A DNA stretch of 64,000 nucleotides from AWTP1-13 sp963832445 (GCA_963832445.1 CAWHUM010000010.1:248001-312000), one strand, 5' to 3'; shown: positions 17,785 to 26,200, counted from the stretch's first letter. Notes: generated from the letters alone by a model not told the origin. Numbers and translations: made by a program.

Positions 17785-18183
17785 TCACCCGCCGAACACC
17801 ACGCGATGCATGATGCGGCCGGGAACCAAGGTGAAGATGCCCGCCACGACGAGGGCGCCTGCGAAGATGCTCACCATAGTGATCTTGTGCGCGACCACGC
17901 TGTGCTGGCGCGCGCGGTAGACGCCCAGGGGGAGCATCGCCAGGGTGAAAATCGACAGCAGATGGATGGGGCTCCACGGGCCCCAGACGCGCAGGTCGTG
18001 AATCCAGAACGAGCTGACGGCCACGATCAGCATCAGCGCGACCCAGGTGTAGCCGAGCGCGCGATGCTGGCTGGTGCCCTTCACGCGGGCGAGCTGGATT
18101 GCACCGAGCGCAAAGGCTGCGAGCGCCGCATAGGCATGGAGCTGAATGGCGAAGGGAGCATTGGTAAGGGGAGCAAGGTTCAT
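17785..18183 (-). CDS. DUF2306-family membrane protein
   Basis: 132 residues with four hydrophobic helices. The arrangement IQLHAYAALAAFALGAIQLARVKGTSQHRALGYTWV (helix 1, the basic TSQHRALG loop, then helix 2) and HIDL/HLLS-type histidines are characteristic of DUF2306. The function is unknown. The ATG at 18183 was chosen because AGGAG stands 11 bases before it; the frame is open to 18228. A perfect 10-bp inverted repeat covers that AGGAG and the bases just upstream, so the gene is probably tightly repressed by a dimeric regulator encoded elsewhere. Confidence 0.8.
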   Translation of the reverse strand: MNLAPLTNAPFAIQLHAYAALAAFALGAIQLARVKGTSQHRALGYTWVALMLIVAVSSFWIHDLRVWGPWSPIHLLSIFTLAMLPLGVYRARQHSVVAHKITMVSIFAGALVVAGIFTLVPGRIMHRVVFGG

Positions 18184-18196
18184 GGCCGCATTGGCT

Positions 18197-18221
18197 CCTA
18201 TGTTAATACATTTAACATAGG
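18197..18221. promoter_or_regulatory. Perfect inverted-repeat operator over the DUF2306 ribosome binding site
   Basis: CCTATGTTAA (18197-18206) and its exact complement TTAACATAGG (18212-18221) flank a 5-base spacer TACAT. The site is AT-rich amid GC-rich DNA. It overlaps the AGGAG of the DUF2306 gene and starts 14 bases before its ATG. Length and symmetry fit a TetR- or MarR-family dimer. No such regulator gene is adjacent. Confidence 0.6.
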
Positions 18222-18265
18222 GCCACATGACATTCAGGGCAAGCGCGCACCCGGCCTCTCGCGCC

Positions 18266-18365
18266 CTTTTCCGGGGTGCATGGGTCCCGGCTCCGGATCA
18301 AGTCCGGGGCAAGCTCTAGTCCCGCTCGCGCCCTATCGGGCATTCGCGGCGCCGGGATGACGAGG
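18266..18365. repeat. Probable dispersed palindromic intergenic repeat
   Basis: The stretch between the ssb and DUF2306 genes reads GGTCCCGGCTCCGGATCAAG, then TCCGGGGC, and ends GCGCCGGGATGACGAG. CCGGATCAAGTCCGG is an imperfect hairpin, and this type of sequence is scattered between genes in many alphaproteobacterial genomes. Only one copy was seen here, so the repeat nature is drawn from familiarity with such elements. Confidence 0.45.
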
Positions 18366-18394
18366 GAGCGCGCGTCGACCGCGCCAGTACCTTT

Positions 18395-18901
18395 TTAGAA
18401 CGGGATCTCGTCGTCGATCTTCTTGTCGAAGCCGCCCTTGGCGCCCGACTTGCCGCCGCGGCCGGAGCCGTCGCCGTTGCGGGCCGCAGCATAGTCGGCC
18501 TGGTCATCCTCGTGCATGCCGGCGCTGGCTCCCGCGCCGCTGCCGGCACCGCGCGAGTCGAGCATGGTCAGCGTGCCGTTGAAGTTCTGCAGCACCACCT
18601 CGGTGGAATAGCGATCCTGGCCGTCCTGGCCCTGCCACTTGCGGGTCTGCAGCTGGCCCTCGATGTAGACCTTGGCGCCCTTCTTCAGGTACTGCTCGGC
18701 GATCTTGCACAGGTTCTCGTTGAAGATCACCACCGAATGCCACTCGGTCCGCTCGCGCCGCTCGCCCGAGGCCTTGTCGCGCCAGGTCTCGGTGGTGGCG
18801 ACGCGCAGATTGGCGATCGGGCGGCCGTCCTGAGTGCGCCGGATCTCCGGATCCTTGCCGAGATTGCCGATCAAAATCACTTTGTTGACCGAACCCGCCA
18901 T
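18395..18901 (-). CDS. ssb: Single-stranded DNA-binding protein
   Basis: 168 residues: an OB-fold (about 1-112, starting SVNKVILIGNLGKDPEIR, with TEWHSVVIFNENLCKIAEQY), a Gly-rich disordered linker, and the acidic C-terminal tip DDEIPF that recruits repair and replication partners. The ATG at 18901 has AGAGGAGGCCCCG directly upstream; the frame extends to 19102 but adds only unrelated sequence. It binds ssDNA as a tetramer in replication, recombination and repair. A LexA-type box lies 157 bp before the start, suggesting SOS induction as known for ssb in other alphaproteobacteria. Confidence 0.96.
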   Translation of the reverse strand: MAGSVNKVILIGNLGKDPEIRRTQDGRPIANLRVATTETWRDKASGERRERTEWHSVVIFNENLCKIAEQYLKKGAKVYIEGQLQTRKWQGQDGQDRYSTEVVLQNFNGTLTMLDSRGAGSGAGASAGMHEDDQADYAAARNGDGSGRGGKSGAKGGFDKKIDDEIPF

Positions 18902-19057
18902 CGGGGCCTCCTCTAGTACTGCCGCAGTGCGATGGCCGTTCCGCCTCGGGAGGCCATCCGTGATTCCCAGCCCCGACGTTAGCTGCTGGCCGCCGCCGGC
19001 GCGCCGTGCCCGGGTTGCTTGTCCACGCTTTTGCGCGCAAACCCGGGCGAGACCTGT

Positions 19058-19072
19058 GTTCCTATTATGTTC
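19058..19072. promoter_or_regulatory. Alphaproteobacterial SOS (LexA) box upstream of ssb
   Basis: GTTC at 19058-19061 and GTTC at 19069-19072 are separated by seven AT-rich bases (CTATTAT). GTTC-N7-GTTC is the established direct-repeat LexA site of alphaproteobacteria. It lies in the ssb upstream region, between ssb and the 3' end of the pentapeptide-repeat gene. Confidence 0.75.
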
Positions 19073-19142
19073 CAAGATAGGTGAAACGCCCGGCCTGCGC
19101 AAGGGGCTCTGTTATTCGGCCGGTGCGCGGCTCTCGGCGAAC

Positions 19143-21128
19143 CTATTGCCCGCGCACCGCCTCTGAGGCGGCGGCAAGCTCGCCCAGAACGCGGGAGGGT
19201 ATCGCGGCGGACGCCGCGCAGTCGGCAGCCTTCAGGCGCTCGTAGAGCAGGGCGACGTCGCCCTTGAACGCGGCCCCGAGGGCCCGCAGCGCAATGCCGC
19301 TCGCCACGCCCCCACTGGCACTGCGCCCCCGGCAGGCGAGCCGTGCCAGCTGCTCGGTGAGGCGGGCGCGGTAGCCCTCTGCCATCGCCGAGTCGCTCGC
19401 CTTGGCGAGGCCGGCCCAAGCCTGTCCCTCGGGGGAGGCGGCCCAGCTGCCGTTGGGCCCAGCATCGTTCATGGGTGCAATCAGGTTGGCGAGGCGGACC
19501 TTGAGGGGGCTCGAGTCGAGTGCCGCCACGGCGGATTTGGTGTGCCCCATCTCCTCCTCGCTCGGCGCCTTGATGCGCAGGCTGGTGAGGTCAGCGAGTG
19601 CCGTGCTGTCGGCCGCCGGCGGGATCGTCCGCCAGATCATGGCACGCGACAGGTCAGCCAGACTGAGCCTGGCGCCCTGCATGTCGGCGCCGAACAGCTT
19701 CGCCATCTGCAGGGTTGCGCCTTCGAGATCGGTGTCGCGCAGCACGCTGCCTTCGAGGTTCGCCGAGGACAGATTGGCGCCCCGCATAGTGGCGCTGCTC
19801 ATGTCGGCCATCTGCAGCTTGGCGCCGGAAAGGTCGGCGCCCTGCAGGTCGGCCTGAACCAGGTTGACGCCGTGCAGGACAGTGCCGCCAGAGAGATCCG
19901 CGCGCTCCAGGTTGGCGCGCGAGAGCTTGGCGCCCACCATCAGTGCGTGGCGCAACTGCGCACCCTCGAGCCGCGCCTCCTCGAGGAGCGCGCCGCGCAG
20001 ATCGATGCCGGACATCTTCGCGTCCGCGAGGCGCGCCTTGGCGAAATTGGCGCCCCGCGCGCTGGCGCAGCGGGCAGCATCGCGCGTTTCGGCAACCACC
20101 TGCGGGGCGGGTTCCATACATTGCAGCACGACGCGTTGCAGATCGGCGGCGACAAGGCTCGCGCCATCCAGGTTGGCCCCAGTAAGGTCGGCCTGGCGCA
20201 GGTCGGCGCGATCGAGTCGGGCAAAGCGCAAGTCGCGTCCGCGTAGATTGATCGAGGGTGCGCTCGACATCACGCTCTTGCCGGCCACGAGACTGGCGTC
20301 AGCGACATCGAGGTTGCGCGGAAAGATGCCGAATAGCGCGCCGTCGGCAGTCGTGAACATGCCGGAGCGGCTTTCGCGCTCGCCGGGTTCGGGAACGGTG
20401 GCGAATAGCAGCGAGAAGGCGGCCGCCGCGGCGAGCAGGACGGCGCCAGCCGCCACGCTGCCCGGGTTGTAAACGCCAGCGTACAGAAGAGCCGAGAAGA
20501 AGTTGGTCTCGGGACGCAGCAGGAATACGCCGAACAGCACCAGCACCGCGATGTCGGCGAACAATGCCAGGCGATGCGCAAGAGTGACGCCGACGTCATG
20601 ATAGGGCAGGAAAACGAGCTGGATGTAGAGCAACAGAGCGACCGGCAGCAGCAACAGCGTAACCCAGGACATTCCATTCAAGAAAGCGCCGACGATGCGG
20701 CTGCGCTCGGGCCCGGCCATGGCCTGCACGAAGAAGAAGTTGTCGAGAGACAGGCGCAGGGGATGCGTGCGCCGGTCGGTTGTCTCCAGCATGCTGAGGG
20801 CCGAGGAGAACTCGAGCGTCTTGCGCGTCACGAGCGCGAGATGGCCCAGCATGCCAAGATGCACGAGCACGACGAGGATCGGCGCCAACAGGAAGAAGCG
20901 GGTGAGGCCGATCTTCACGCCAAGGATCGGCAGGGTGACGTCGCTGCCCAGCAGCAGATCGCGGTGGGTGATGCCCGCGGCGGCGGCGAACACGAAGGCG
21001 AGGAGCGCGAGGTAGATCAGCCAGGCGGTGTTGGCCCTGGCGCTCGCGGCGTTGACGGCGGTGAGCAAGCTGTAGGGATTGACGGGCGTTTCCGCGTCGT
21101 CGACGCCTAAGCGGGTTTCGTCGTTCAT
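19143..21128 (-). CDS. Membrane-anchored pentapeptide-repeat protein
   Basis: 661 residues. The N-terminal third has several hydrophobic helices (around LIYLALLAFVFAAAAGI, FFLLAPILVVLVHLGMLGHL, VTLLLLPVALLLYIQLVFL, and two more to about residue 250). Then comes a long run of pentapeptide repeats of A(D/N)LxG type (about 270-500), expected to fold as a right-handed beta-helix, and an alpha-helical tail. The repeat domain probably faces the cytoplasm as a scaffold. The ATG at 21128 has a GGGGGGA upstream; the frame to 21185 is less likely. The role is unknown. Soluble pentapeptide proteins such as Qnr protect gyrase, but this one is membrane-bound and not of that size. Confidence 0.85.
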   Translation of the reverse strand: MNDETRLGVDDAETPVNPYSLLTAVNAASARANTAWLIYLALLAFVFAAAAGITHRDLLLGSDVTLPILGVKIGLTRFFLLAPILVVLVHLGMLGHLALVTRKTLEFSSALSMLETTDRRTHPLRLSLDNFFFVQAMAGPERSRIVGAFLNGMSWVTLLLLPVALLLYIQLVFLPYHDVGVTLAHRLALFADIAVLVLFGVFLLRPETNFFSALLYAGVYNPGSVAAGAVLLAAAAAFSLLFATVPEPGERESRSGMFTTADGALFGIFPRNLDVADASLVAGKSVMSSAPSINLRGRDLRFARLDRADLRQADLTGANLDGASLVAADLQRVVLQCMEPAPQVVAETRDAARCASARGANFAKARLADAKMSGIDLRGALLEEARLEGAQLRHALMVGAKLSRANLERADLSGGTVLHGVNLVQADLQGADLSGAKLQMADMSSATMRGANLSSANLEGSVLRDTDLEGATLQMAKLFGADMQGARLSLADLSRAMIWRTIPPAADSTALADLTSLRIKAPSEEEMGHTKSAVAALDSSPLKVRLANLIAPMNDAGPNGSWAASPEGQAWAGLAKASDSAMAEGYRARLTEQLARLACRGRSASGGVASGIALRALGAAFKGDVALLYERLKAADCAASAAIPSRVLGELAAASEAVRGQ

Positions 21129-21291
21129 CGACCAGGGTCCCCCCGAGCCTTTGGCGCATCCCGCCATGCGCTTCTTTCGGCCCACCTACCCCGCACAAAC
21201 CATGCGCCCGACCATAGCGGAAAAACTGTGGCAGGTTAACCCGGCATGGCAAAAATGCTGGAATTTCCGGGCTCTGCCGCGGAGCAGAGCC

Positions 21292-22341
21292 TCATCGCCT
21301 GTTGAAGGGCATTTCGCCCGGCGCGAATGTGCAGCAGGGCTGGGTCCGCAGCTTGCCGTAGGCTGCCAGGAGCTTCCTCCCGAGATCTCCGCTGTGGCTC
21401 GCGAATTCAAAAACCACGTCGGCGCTGCAGGCCCGCCACTCGGCGACCTGATCCGGGGTCAGGGAGTAGATCCGCATACCCTTCTGGCGCGCAAGAGCGA
21501 ACGCCGCCGCTTCGAGCGCGGACACCCGGTCTCGGGCCTGCCGCTCCACGTCCCTGGCCGCCTCGGCAATGATGGCCCGGTGGCTCGGCGACAGAGACTG
21601 CCAAACCCGCTCGTTGACGAGCAGAAGGAACTCGATCGGTACATGGTTGGTCAGCGTGATCGTGTCCGAGACTTTCCAAAGCTCGCGCGGCTCGAGGCTG
21701 ACGATGGAGCCCATCGCTACGTCGACTTTGCCGTCCCTCATCGCCTCGTGCATTTTCGAGGTGGAGATGACGGTCGGCGTGCCACCGCAGTCCTCGGCCA
21801 CTATCGCCGTTACCGTGCTGAACACACGCACCCGCTTGCGCTTGATCGTGGCGGGGTCGGCTAGGTTGGCTCCCGTGGAAAAGATGATGCTGGTGCCAGC
21901 CGCCTGCCACCAAAGGACCCGCACGCTGGTAGCCGCCAGAATGGTCTCGTCGATCAGCCTTCGGATCTCGCTGTCCGGTTCCACGGCGGCGCGGAGCAGC
22001 GCGTCGAAGTTGAACATGAACGGCTGCTCGATGAGGCTGATGTCCGGGATCACCTTCGAGAACTGATAGGTTCCCGCCGCCCCCATCTCGATGGCGCCGG
22101 AAGACACGGCGTCGACGACCTCAGTGTCGATGTAGAGCTGTCCCTTGTCGAAGATCTCGATCGAGATGGCGTTGCCGGATCGCCTCTCGACCTCCTCCTT
22201 GAAGCGCACGAGCGGCACCCCGATGTAGGGCTCCGAGGCCGCCACCTGCAAGGTAACCCTCAGCTTCACCTGCTGGGCGTATGCATCGAGGGGTTGGCCC
22301 AGCGCAAATGCCACCACCAACCAGAGCGCGCAGCGCTTCAT
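21292..22341 (-). CDS. TRAP transporter solute receptor, DctP family (orphan)
   Basis: 349 residues with a signal peptide (MKRCALWLVVAFALGQPLDAYA). The DctP fold shows in RFKEEVERRSGNAISIEIFDKGQLY, in SGAIEMGAAGTYQFSKVIP, and in the RKRVRVFSTVTA hinge segment that normally holds the substrate-carboxylate arginine. It should bind an organic acid in the periplasm for a TRAP transporter. No DctQ or DctM gene is in the window, so its membrane partners are encoded elsewhere. The start at 22341 was chosen for the signal peptide; the frame is open 64 codons further. It is followed in the same direction by the FAD monooxygenase 113 bp upstream. Confidence 0.85.
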   Translation of the reverse strand: MKRCALWLVVAFALGQPLDAYAQQVKLRVTLQVAASEPYIGVPLVRFKEEVERRSGNAISIEIFDKGQLYIDTEVVDAVSSGAIEMGAAGTYQFSKVIPDISLIEQPFMFNFDALLRAAVEPDSEIRRLIDETILAATSVRVLWWQAAGTSIIFSTGANLADPATIKRKRVRVFSTVTAIVAEDCGGTPTVISTSKMHEAMRDGKVDVAMGSIVSLEPRELWKVSDTITLTNHVPIEFLLLVNERVWQSLSPSHRAIIAEAARDVERQARDRVSALEAAAFALARQKGMRIYSLTPDQVAEWRACSADVVFEFASHSGDLGRKLLAAYGKLRTQPCCTFAPGEMPFNRR

Positions 22342-22453
22342 GATAGCAATCCAACAGCACGCCCTCCCCGGGATCAATATCAGGCACGATGGTGGCGCGA
22401 ACTGGTCTGCCGACTTTTTTTTGGCGGACTGTGGCGTGCGGTCTTCGGCCCCC

Positions 22454-23620
22454 TCAAAGGGAGGCGGCGGCGGCCGAGGCTTCGGCCTCGGCGTCGTAGT
22501 TCCAGATCCAGGCGCGCTCCTGGTGCTGGGCACCGAGCGCCCGGTCGCGCTCCGCGCCGGCTTGGTAGTAGCGCGCCAAGTTGAGCCGCGAGCGCTGCTG
22601 CACGCCGGCCGTCCGCTCGCGCCGCAGTTTCTCGTAGATCATGAGCGCGCGCGGCGCCGACTGCTTGTCTGCGCGGGCCACAATGGCCGCCAGCGCCACG
22701 CCGTCCTCGATGGCCTGGTTGGCGCCCTGGCCCGCATGCGGCAGCATCGGGTGGGCAGCATCGCCCAGCAGGGTGACGCGCCCGCTGGTCCATTTCGGCA
22801 GCGGCTCGCGATCGTAGAGTCCCCAGCAAAAGGTATTCTTCGCCTCGGCGAGGATGGCTTCCACCATCGGATCCCAGCCCGCGAACTCGCGTGCCAGCGC
22901 TGCGGGGTCGCCGGCCGCCGACCAGGACTCGCGAGATTGCTCGTCGGTGGTGACGAAGCCCACGTAGTTCACGAGCGTATTGGCGCGCACGGGAAACACG
23001 AGGAAGTGCTTGCCATCGCCCAGCCAGTTGCGCATGGCGCCTGGCGGCCAGGAGATGCTCGCCGCCGAAACAATGCCGCGATGGGCAACCTGGCCCGAGA
23101 ACTGCGGTCGCGACGGCGCCACCACGAACTGCTGCAGCGTGGAGTGGATGCCATCCGCTGCGACCACGACGTCGGCGGTGGCGCGGGCGCCATTGGCGAA
23201 GGCTAGGATCGCTTCGTCGGCGCTCTGCTCGAAGCCGACGCATCTGTGGCCGGTATGAATGATGGCCGCGGGAAGCTGGTCGACGAACAGCGAGAGCAGA
23301 TCGGCCCGATGGAAGCCGTAGAACTCGATCTTCGCCGCCAGTTCGGGCGGCCACATGGAAGCGGCAAAACTGCCGTCGGGGCGGCGGAACTGGGGATCGA
23401 CCCAGCGGGCGGCGTAGCGGGCAATGCCATCGCCGAGGCCCAGGGCCTTCAGCATGCGCACGCCATTCGGCTGGATGGCGACGCCGGCGCCGACCTCGGT
23501 GAGCGCGGGGGCCTGCTCGTAGAGATGCACGTCGAGACCGCGACGAAGGAGCGCGAGCGTGGCGGCGACACCACCGATGCCGCCACCGACGACTGCGACG
23601 CGGAGTGGGTTGGTGCTCAT
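22454..23620 (-). CDS. FAD-dependent monooxygenase (salicylate hydroxylase type)
   Basis: 388 residues, the usual length for class A aromatic hydroxylases. The Rossmann motif GGGIGG (12-17) binds the ADP of FAD; the DG motif is VVAADGIHS; the second FAD motif is LLGDAAHPMLPHAGQGANQA (around 286-303). Such enzymes use NAD(P)H and O2 to hydroxylate aromatic acids such as salicylate or 3-hydroxybenzoate. The substrate cannot be read from the sequence. It sits upstream of the orphan TRAP receptor on the same strand; the pair may import and hydroxylate one aromatic or organic acid, which is an inference. No ring-cleavage dioxygenase was found nearby. Confidence 0.88.
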   Translation of the reverse strand: MSTNPLRVAVVGGGIGGVAATLALLRRGLDVHLYEQAPALTEVGAGVAIQPNGVRMLKALGLGDGIARYAARWVDPQFRRPDGSFAASMWPPELAAKIEFYGFHRADLLSLFVDQLPAAIIHTGHRCVGFEQSADEAILAFANGARATADVVVAADGIHSTLQQFVVAPSRPQFSGQVAHRGIVSAASISWPPGAMRNWLGDGKHFLVFPVRANTLVNYVGFVTTDEQSRESWSAAGDPAALAREFAGWDPMVEAILAEAKNTFCWGLYDREPLPKWTSGRVTLLGDAAHPMLPHAGQGANQAIEDGVALAAIVARADKQSAPRALMIYEKLRRERTAGVQQRSRLNLARYYQAGAERDRALGAQHQERAWIWNYDAEAEASAAAASL

Positions 23621-23782
23621 GCTGGCTTACATTGCTGCATACGATAGCCGGCGCCTGAGCCAGGGATGGCTGGCCAAGCAGAGACGACCGTTGTGACCTC
23701 GACTTGACTTCGAGGGTTCTCAGCCCTCAAGACTAGGCTCCCCGGCCGCGCCCCTCCGCAAAAGTCCCGTCCAAATGCGAGT

Positions 23783-24523
23783 TTAAAACGCACTGAGTTG
23801 CCAAGTATTGTAATGGTCGGGATGAATAAGGCTCGATTGGCGAACCATAGCGTCAGCTAGCGCTTGGCCCAGATTGATACCGCTATCCTTCTCCAAAACG
23901 AGCACAATTAAGACGGGACGCTGCTCCACCCAATTCTTAGGATTAGAAGCGAGCGCATACTGACCCATATTCAATGTCCATAACTTGCCTTTATAGTTCA
24001 CAACCTTCCGCACTTCGGAAGCCAAAGCAATTGCTCGACCCTTTGCCCTTGCCACTTCCTCATCACGGCGATCCCCCTCTTGCGAAGCGGTCCCCACCGC
24101 AATGATGTCCGGTACATCAATTGGCATATAGGATCTTTCACCTACCGCGATTGAACTTGCTAACTGCAACTTTAGATAGGCTGAGAATTCATTCCAGGGG
24201 ACCGCTTTTTTGTTGCGCTGCAGCTCATCGGATTTTCCCGTCGACCAGTAGAATGATTTTTCCAGCGCATAAATTAGGAACGCGGCGTATAGATTGTTCC
24301 TGTCTATACCAGTGACGGGGAAAACCTCCCATACCCCTCCACGCTTTTGCGGTTGCGGCAAATCTTTGGCCCAGACGCGTGGGAGATTTTCCTTTTGCGA
24401 TGGCCCACCGAACTTCACTGGCTCGGGCATATTCTCCTTGAGGAAGTAATCGTAGATAGCTTGGCCGGCGAGGCCAACGGCAATCGTACCCAATATACCT
24501 AATACTAAGAGCAAAACCTTCAT
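23783..24523 (-). CDS. Membrane-anchored hypothetical protein of atypical base composition
   Basis: 246 residues from the ATG at 24523, where a hydrophobic N-terminal helix (VLLLVLGILGTIAVGLAGQAIYDYF) begins. The rest is soluble and mixed, with WAKDLPQPQKRGG, YALEKSFYWSTGKSDE and a late segment RPVLIVLVLEKDSG. No family was recognised. Its codons are visibly AT-richer than every neighbour, which suggests recent transfer. It lies between the FAD monooxygenase and a scar of dead transporter fragments, a typical insertion place. No mobility gene is nearby. Confidence 0.65.
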   Translation of the reverse strand: MKVLLLVLGILGTIAVGLAGQAIYDYFLKENMPEPVKFGGPSQKENLPRVWAKDLPQPQKRGGVWEVFPVTGIDRNNLYAAFLIYALEKSFYWSTGKSDELQRNKKAVPWNEFSAYLKLQLASSIAVGERSYMPIDVPDIIAVGTASQEGDRRDEEVARAKGRAIALASEVRKVVNYKGKLWTLNMGQYALASNPKNWVEQRPVLIVLVLEKDSGINLGQALADAMVRQSSLIHPDHYNTWQLSAF

Positions 24524-24706
24524 GGCCGCACAACCCTGCCAACAATATCCCTGCCGCTTTACCAAACCCACGCGATCTCAGCGAAGTCTCAGTTTCAACA
24601 CTTAGCAGGGTAATCGCCGCGCAGCAACGCTGCGCCACTTAGGGGCCGTAGACTGTCAACTATTCAGCTGACCTGTTGGTCCGCGCGGCTTTGCCGCTAC
24701 CTCCTT

Positions 24707-24985
24707 TCAGCTGACCTTCTCGATCACGCCGCTCCATAGCACGCATTCGCGCTCCATAAGGAGGCCGCATCCCCAGGGCTGTTACCGACGGGTTCGTTGC
24801 CTGGGCGGTAAAGGGCTTACGCACCTCCGACCACGGCCTTGTCTATCTCGGCGACGATGTCGTCGGGCGTGCCCTCAGGCACCAGCCCGAACCAGCCGAC
24901 CGAGGCAAAGCCAGGCAGTATCGCCGAGACATGCTCGGCACGTGGGGTATGTGCGGTGAGCGCACTGTCGCCGACAACCGCGACG
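24707..24985 (-). pseudogene. Decayed Bug-type solute receptor (TctC family) fragment
   Basis: Pieces of a Bug receptor C-terminus are readable in different frames: ILPGFASVGWFGLVPEGTPD and IVAEIDKAVVG end at a stop (24817), then VRKPF in the next frame, then LMERECVLWSGVIEKVS ending at 24707. These align in order with the intact receptor at 26588-27577 (ALPGFVSVAWFGLV, VRKKF, FLERERALWGGVIEKAK). Several frame changes and the missing N-terminal two thirds show real decay, not one sequencing slip. Confidence 0.75.
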
Positions 24986-25077
24986 CGCCCAGTGACCGCC
25001 ATCATCATGACGGCCGCCAGCCCGATCAGAGCGCCGCCCAACGCCGACGCAACGGGCGTGAAGCTTGTGGGCTCCAT
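24979..25077 (-). pseudogene. N-terminal stub of a YeeE/YedE-family transporter fused to the Bug fragment
   Basis: An ATG at 25077 opens a frame with FTPVASALGGALIGLAAVMM and then TGRVA, the typical first helix of YeeE/YedE sulfur-compound transporters. After about 33 codons it runs directly, in frame, into the Bug receptor remnant and stops at 24817. The junction marks a deletion that removed the rest of the transporter and the front of the receptor. Confidence 0.6.
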
Positions 25078-25118
25078 GAACGGACCCTGCCTCGCTGGTG
25101 CCCTTCCGCTATGCGGCG

Positions 25119-25403
25119 CTAGGCGGCGGCGAGCACCGGCGGCTCCGCGGCGCGCCGGGCCCGCTCGATCCCTCGCAACCGATCGGCCTCCTCGAGCTCG
25201 GCCTCGGCGATGGCCTTGGCCAGAGCGGCGTTCAGCGCCTTGGCGGCCTCGAGGGTGAGCTCGACGCCGGCGCGCGCGCCGGGCGGCAGGCCGGTGTTGA
25301 TGAAATCGATGGTGATGACATCGGCCAGCAGCGCGTGGCGCGCGTGGTCGTAGGCCACCACCGAGTGCGTGAGCGGGAACCACTCGTCCTCGCGCTTGGC
25401 CAT
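25119..25403 (-). CDS. Hypothetical protein, 94 residues
   Basis: 94 residues: an N-terminal mixed part (DEWFPLTHSVVAYDHARHAL), a middle with DVITIDFINTGLPPGARAGVELT, and a long charged Ala/Glu-rich helix to the end. Codon usage matches real genes here. No family was recognised. It lies 50 bp downstream of the dienelactone hydrolase on the same strand and may be co-transcribed. The ribosome binding site is weak. Confidence 0.5.
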   Translation of the reverse strand: MAKREDEWFPLTHSVVAYDHARHALLADVITIDFINTGLPPGARAGVELTLEAAKALNAALAKAIAEAELEEADRLRGIERARRAAEPPVLAAA

Positions 25404-25452
25404 GCCCTCAGCAGGCGACGATCTCGACGATCGACGTGCACATTGATGCCTC

Positions 25453-26200
25453 CTACTTCGCCAGATGCTTGCCGAAGAACGCGAACACCTTGTTCCAGCC
25501 GTCGAGCGCCTGCTCCACCCGATAGATCGGCCGGTGGTAGTAGAAGATGCCGTGGCCGGCGCCGTCGTAGCGGTGGAACTCGTAGGCCTTGCCGTGCTTC
25601 TTGAGCTCGGCCTCGTGCTGGTTCACCTGCTCGGGGCTCGGCGCGCGATCCTCGTTGCCGAAGAGGCCGAGCAAGCGGGCAGGAGAGGCCTTTGGTGAGC
25701 TCGATCGGCGAAACCGGCGTCTTGGCGTTGAGCTCCTCCTTGGCCATGACGACGCGACCGCCCCACAACTCGATGCAGGCGTCGACGTCGCTCTTCTGGC
25801 AGGCGTAGAGGAAAGCGTGGCGGCCGCCGGAGCAGGAGCCGAAGATGCCGACCTTGCCGTTGAGGCCCGGCTGCGCGCGCATCCATTTCACGGCGCCTTC
25901 GGTGTCGCCGACGACCTGCGCGTCGGGCACGCCGCCTTCGGCGCGCACCTTGGCGGCGACATCGTCCGGGTTGCCCTGGCCGGCGCGCTCGTAGAGGTTG
26001 GCGCAGATGGCGATGTAGCCGTGATGCGCGAACTTGCGCGTCTGCTCCATGTACCATTCGCTCCAGCCGGGCAGATGGTGGACGAGCACGACGCCGGGGA
26101 AGGGTCCCGACCCCGAGGGCTTTGCCGTATAGGCCGAGATCGACGTGCCCTTGTCGCCGGTGATCTTGATCTCCTCCACCGTCATGCCGCGGTATGTCAC
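25453..26200 (-). CDS. Dienelactone hydrolase family protein (frameshifted here)
   Basis: About 248 residues if the frame is restored. An alpha/beta-hydrolase of the DLH family: the nucleophile is Cys in GSCSGGRHAF, with the catalytic His in DGAGHGIFYYHRP near the end. One extra base near 25673 (CCGCTTGCTCGG where CCGCTGCTCGG would restore LSCPLLGLFGNEDR) splits the gene; both halves are otherwise well conserved. A GTG at 26200 is the likely start. Members hydrolyse dienelactones in chlorocatechol breakdown or other esters. The break is one of nine +1 frameshifts in the window and is probably a sequence error. Confidence 0.8.

Noticed and set aside
19143..21128. Qnr-like gyrase-protecting pentapeptide protein near gyrA
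   Set aside because: Qnr-type proteins are about 220 residues and soluble; this one has a large membrane domain.
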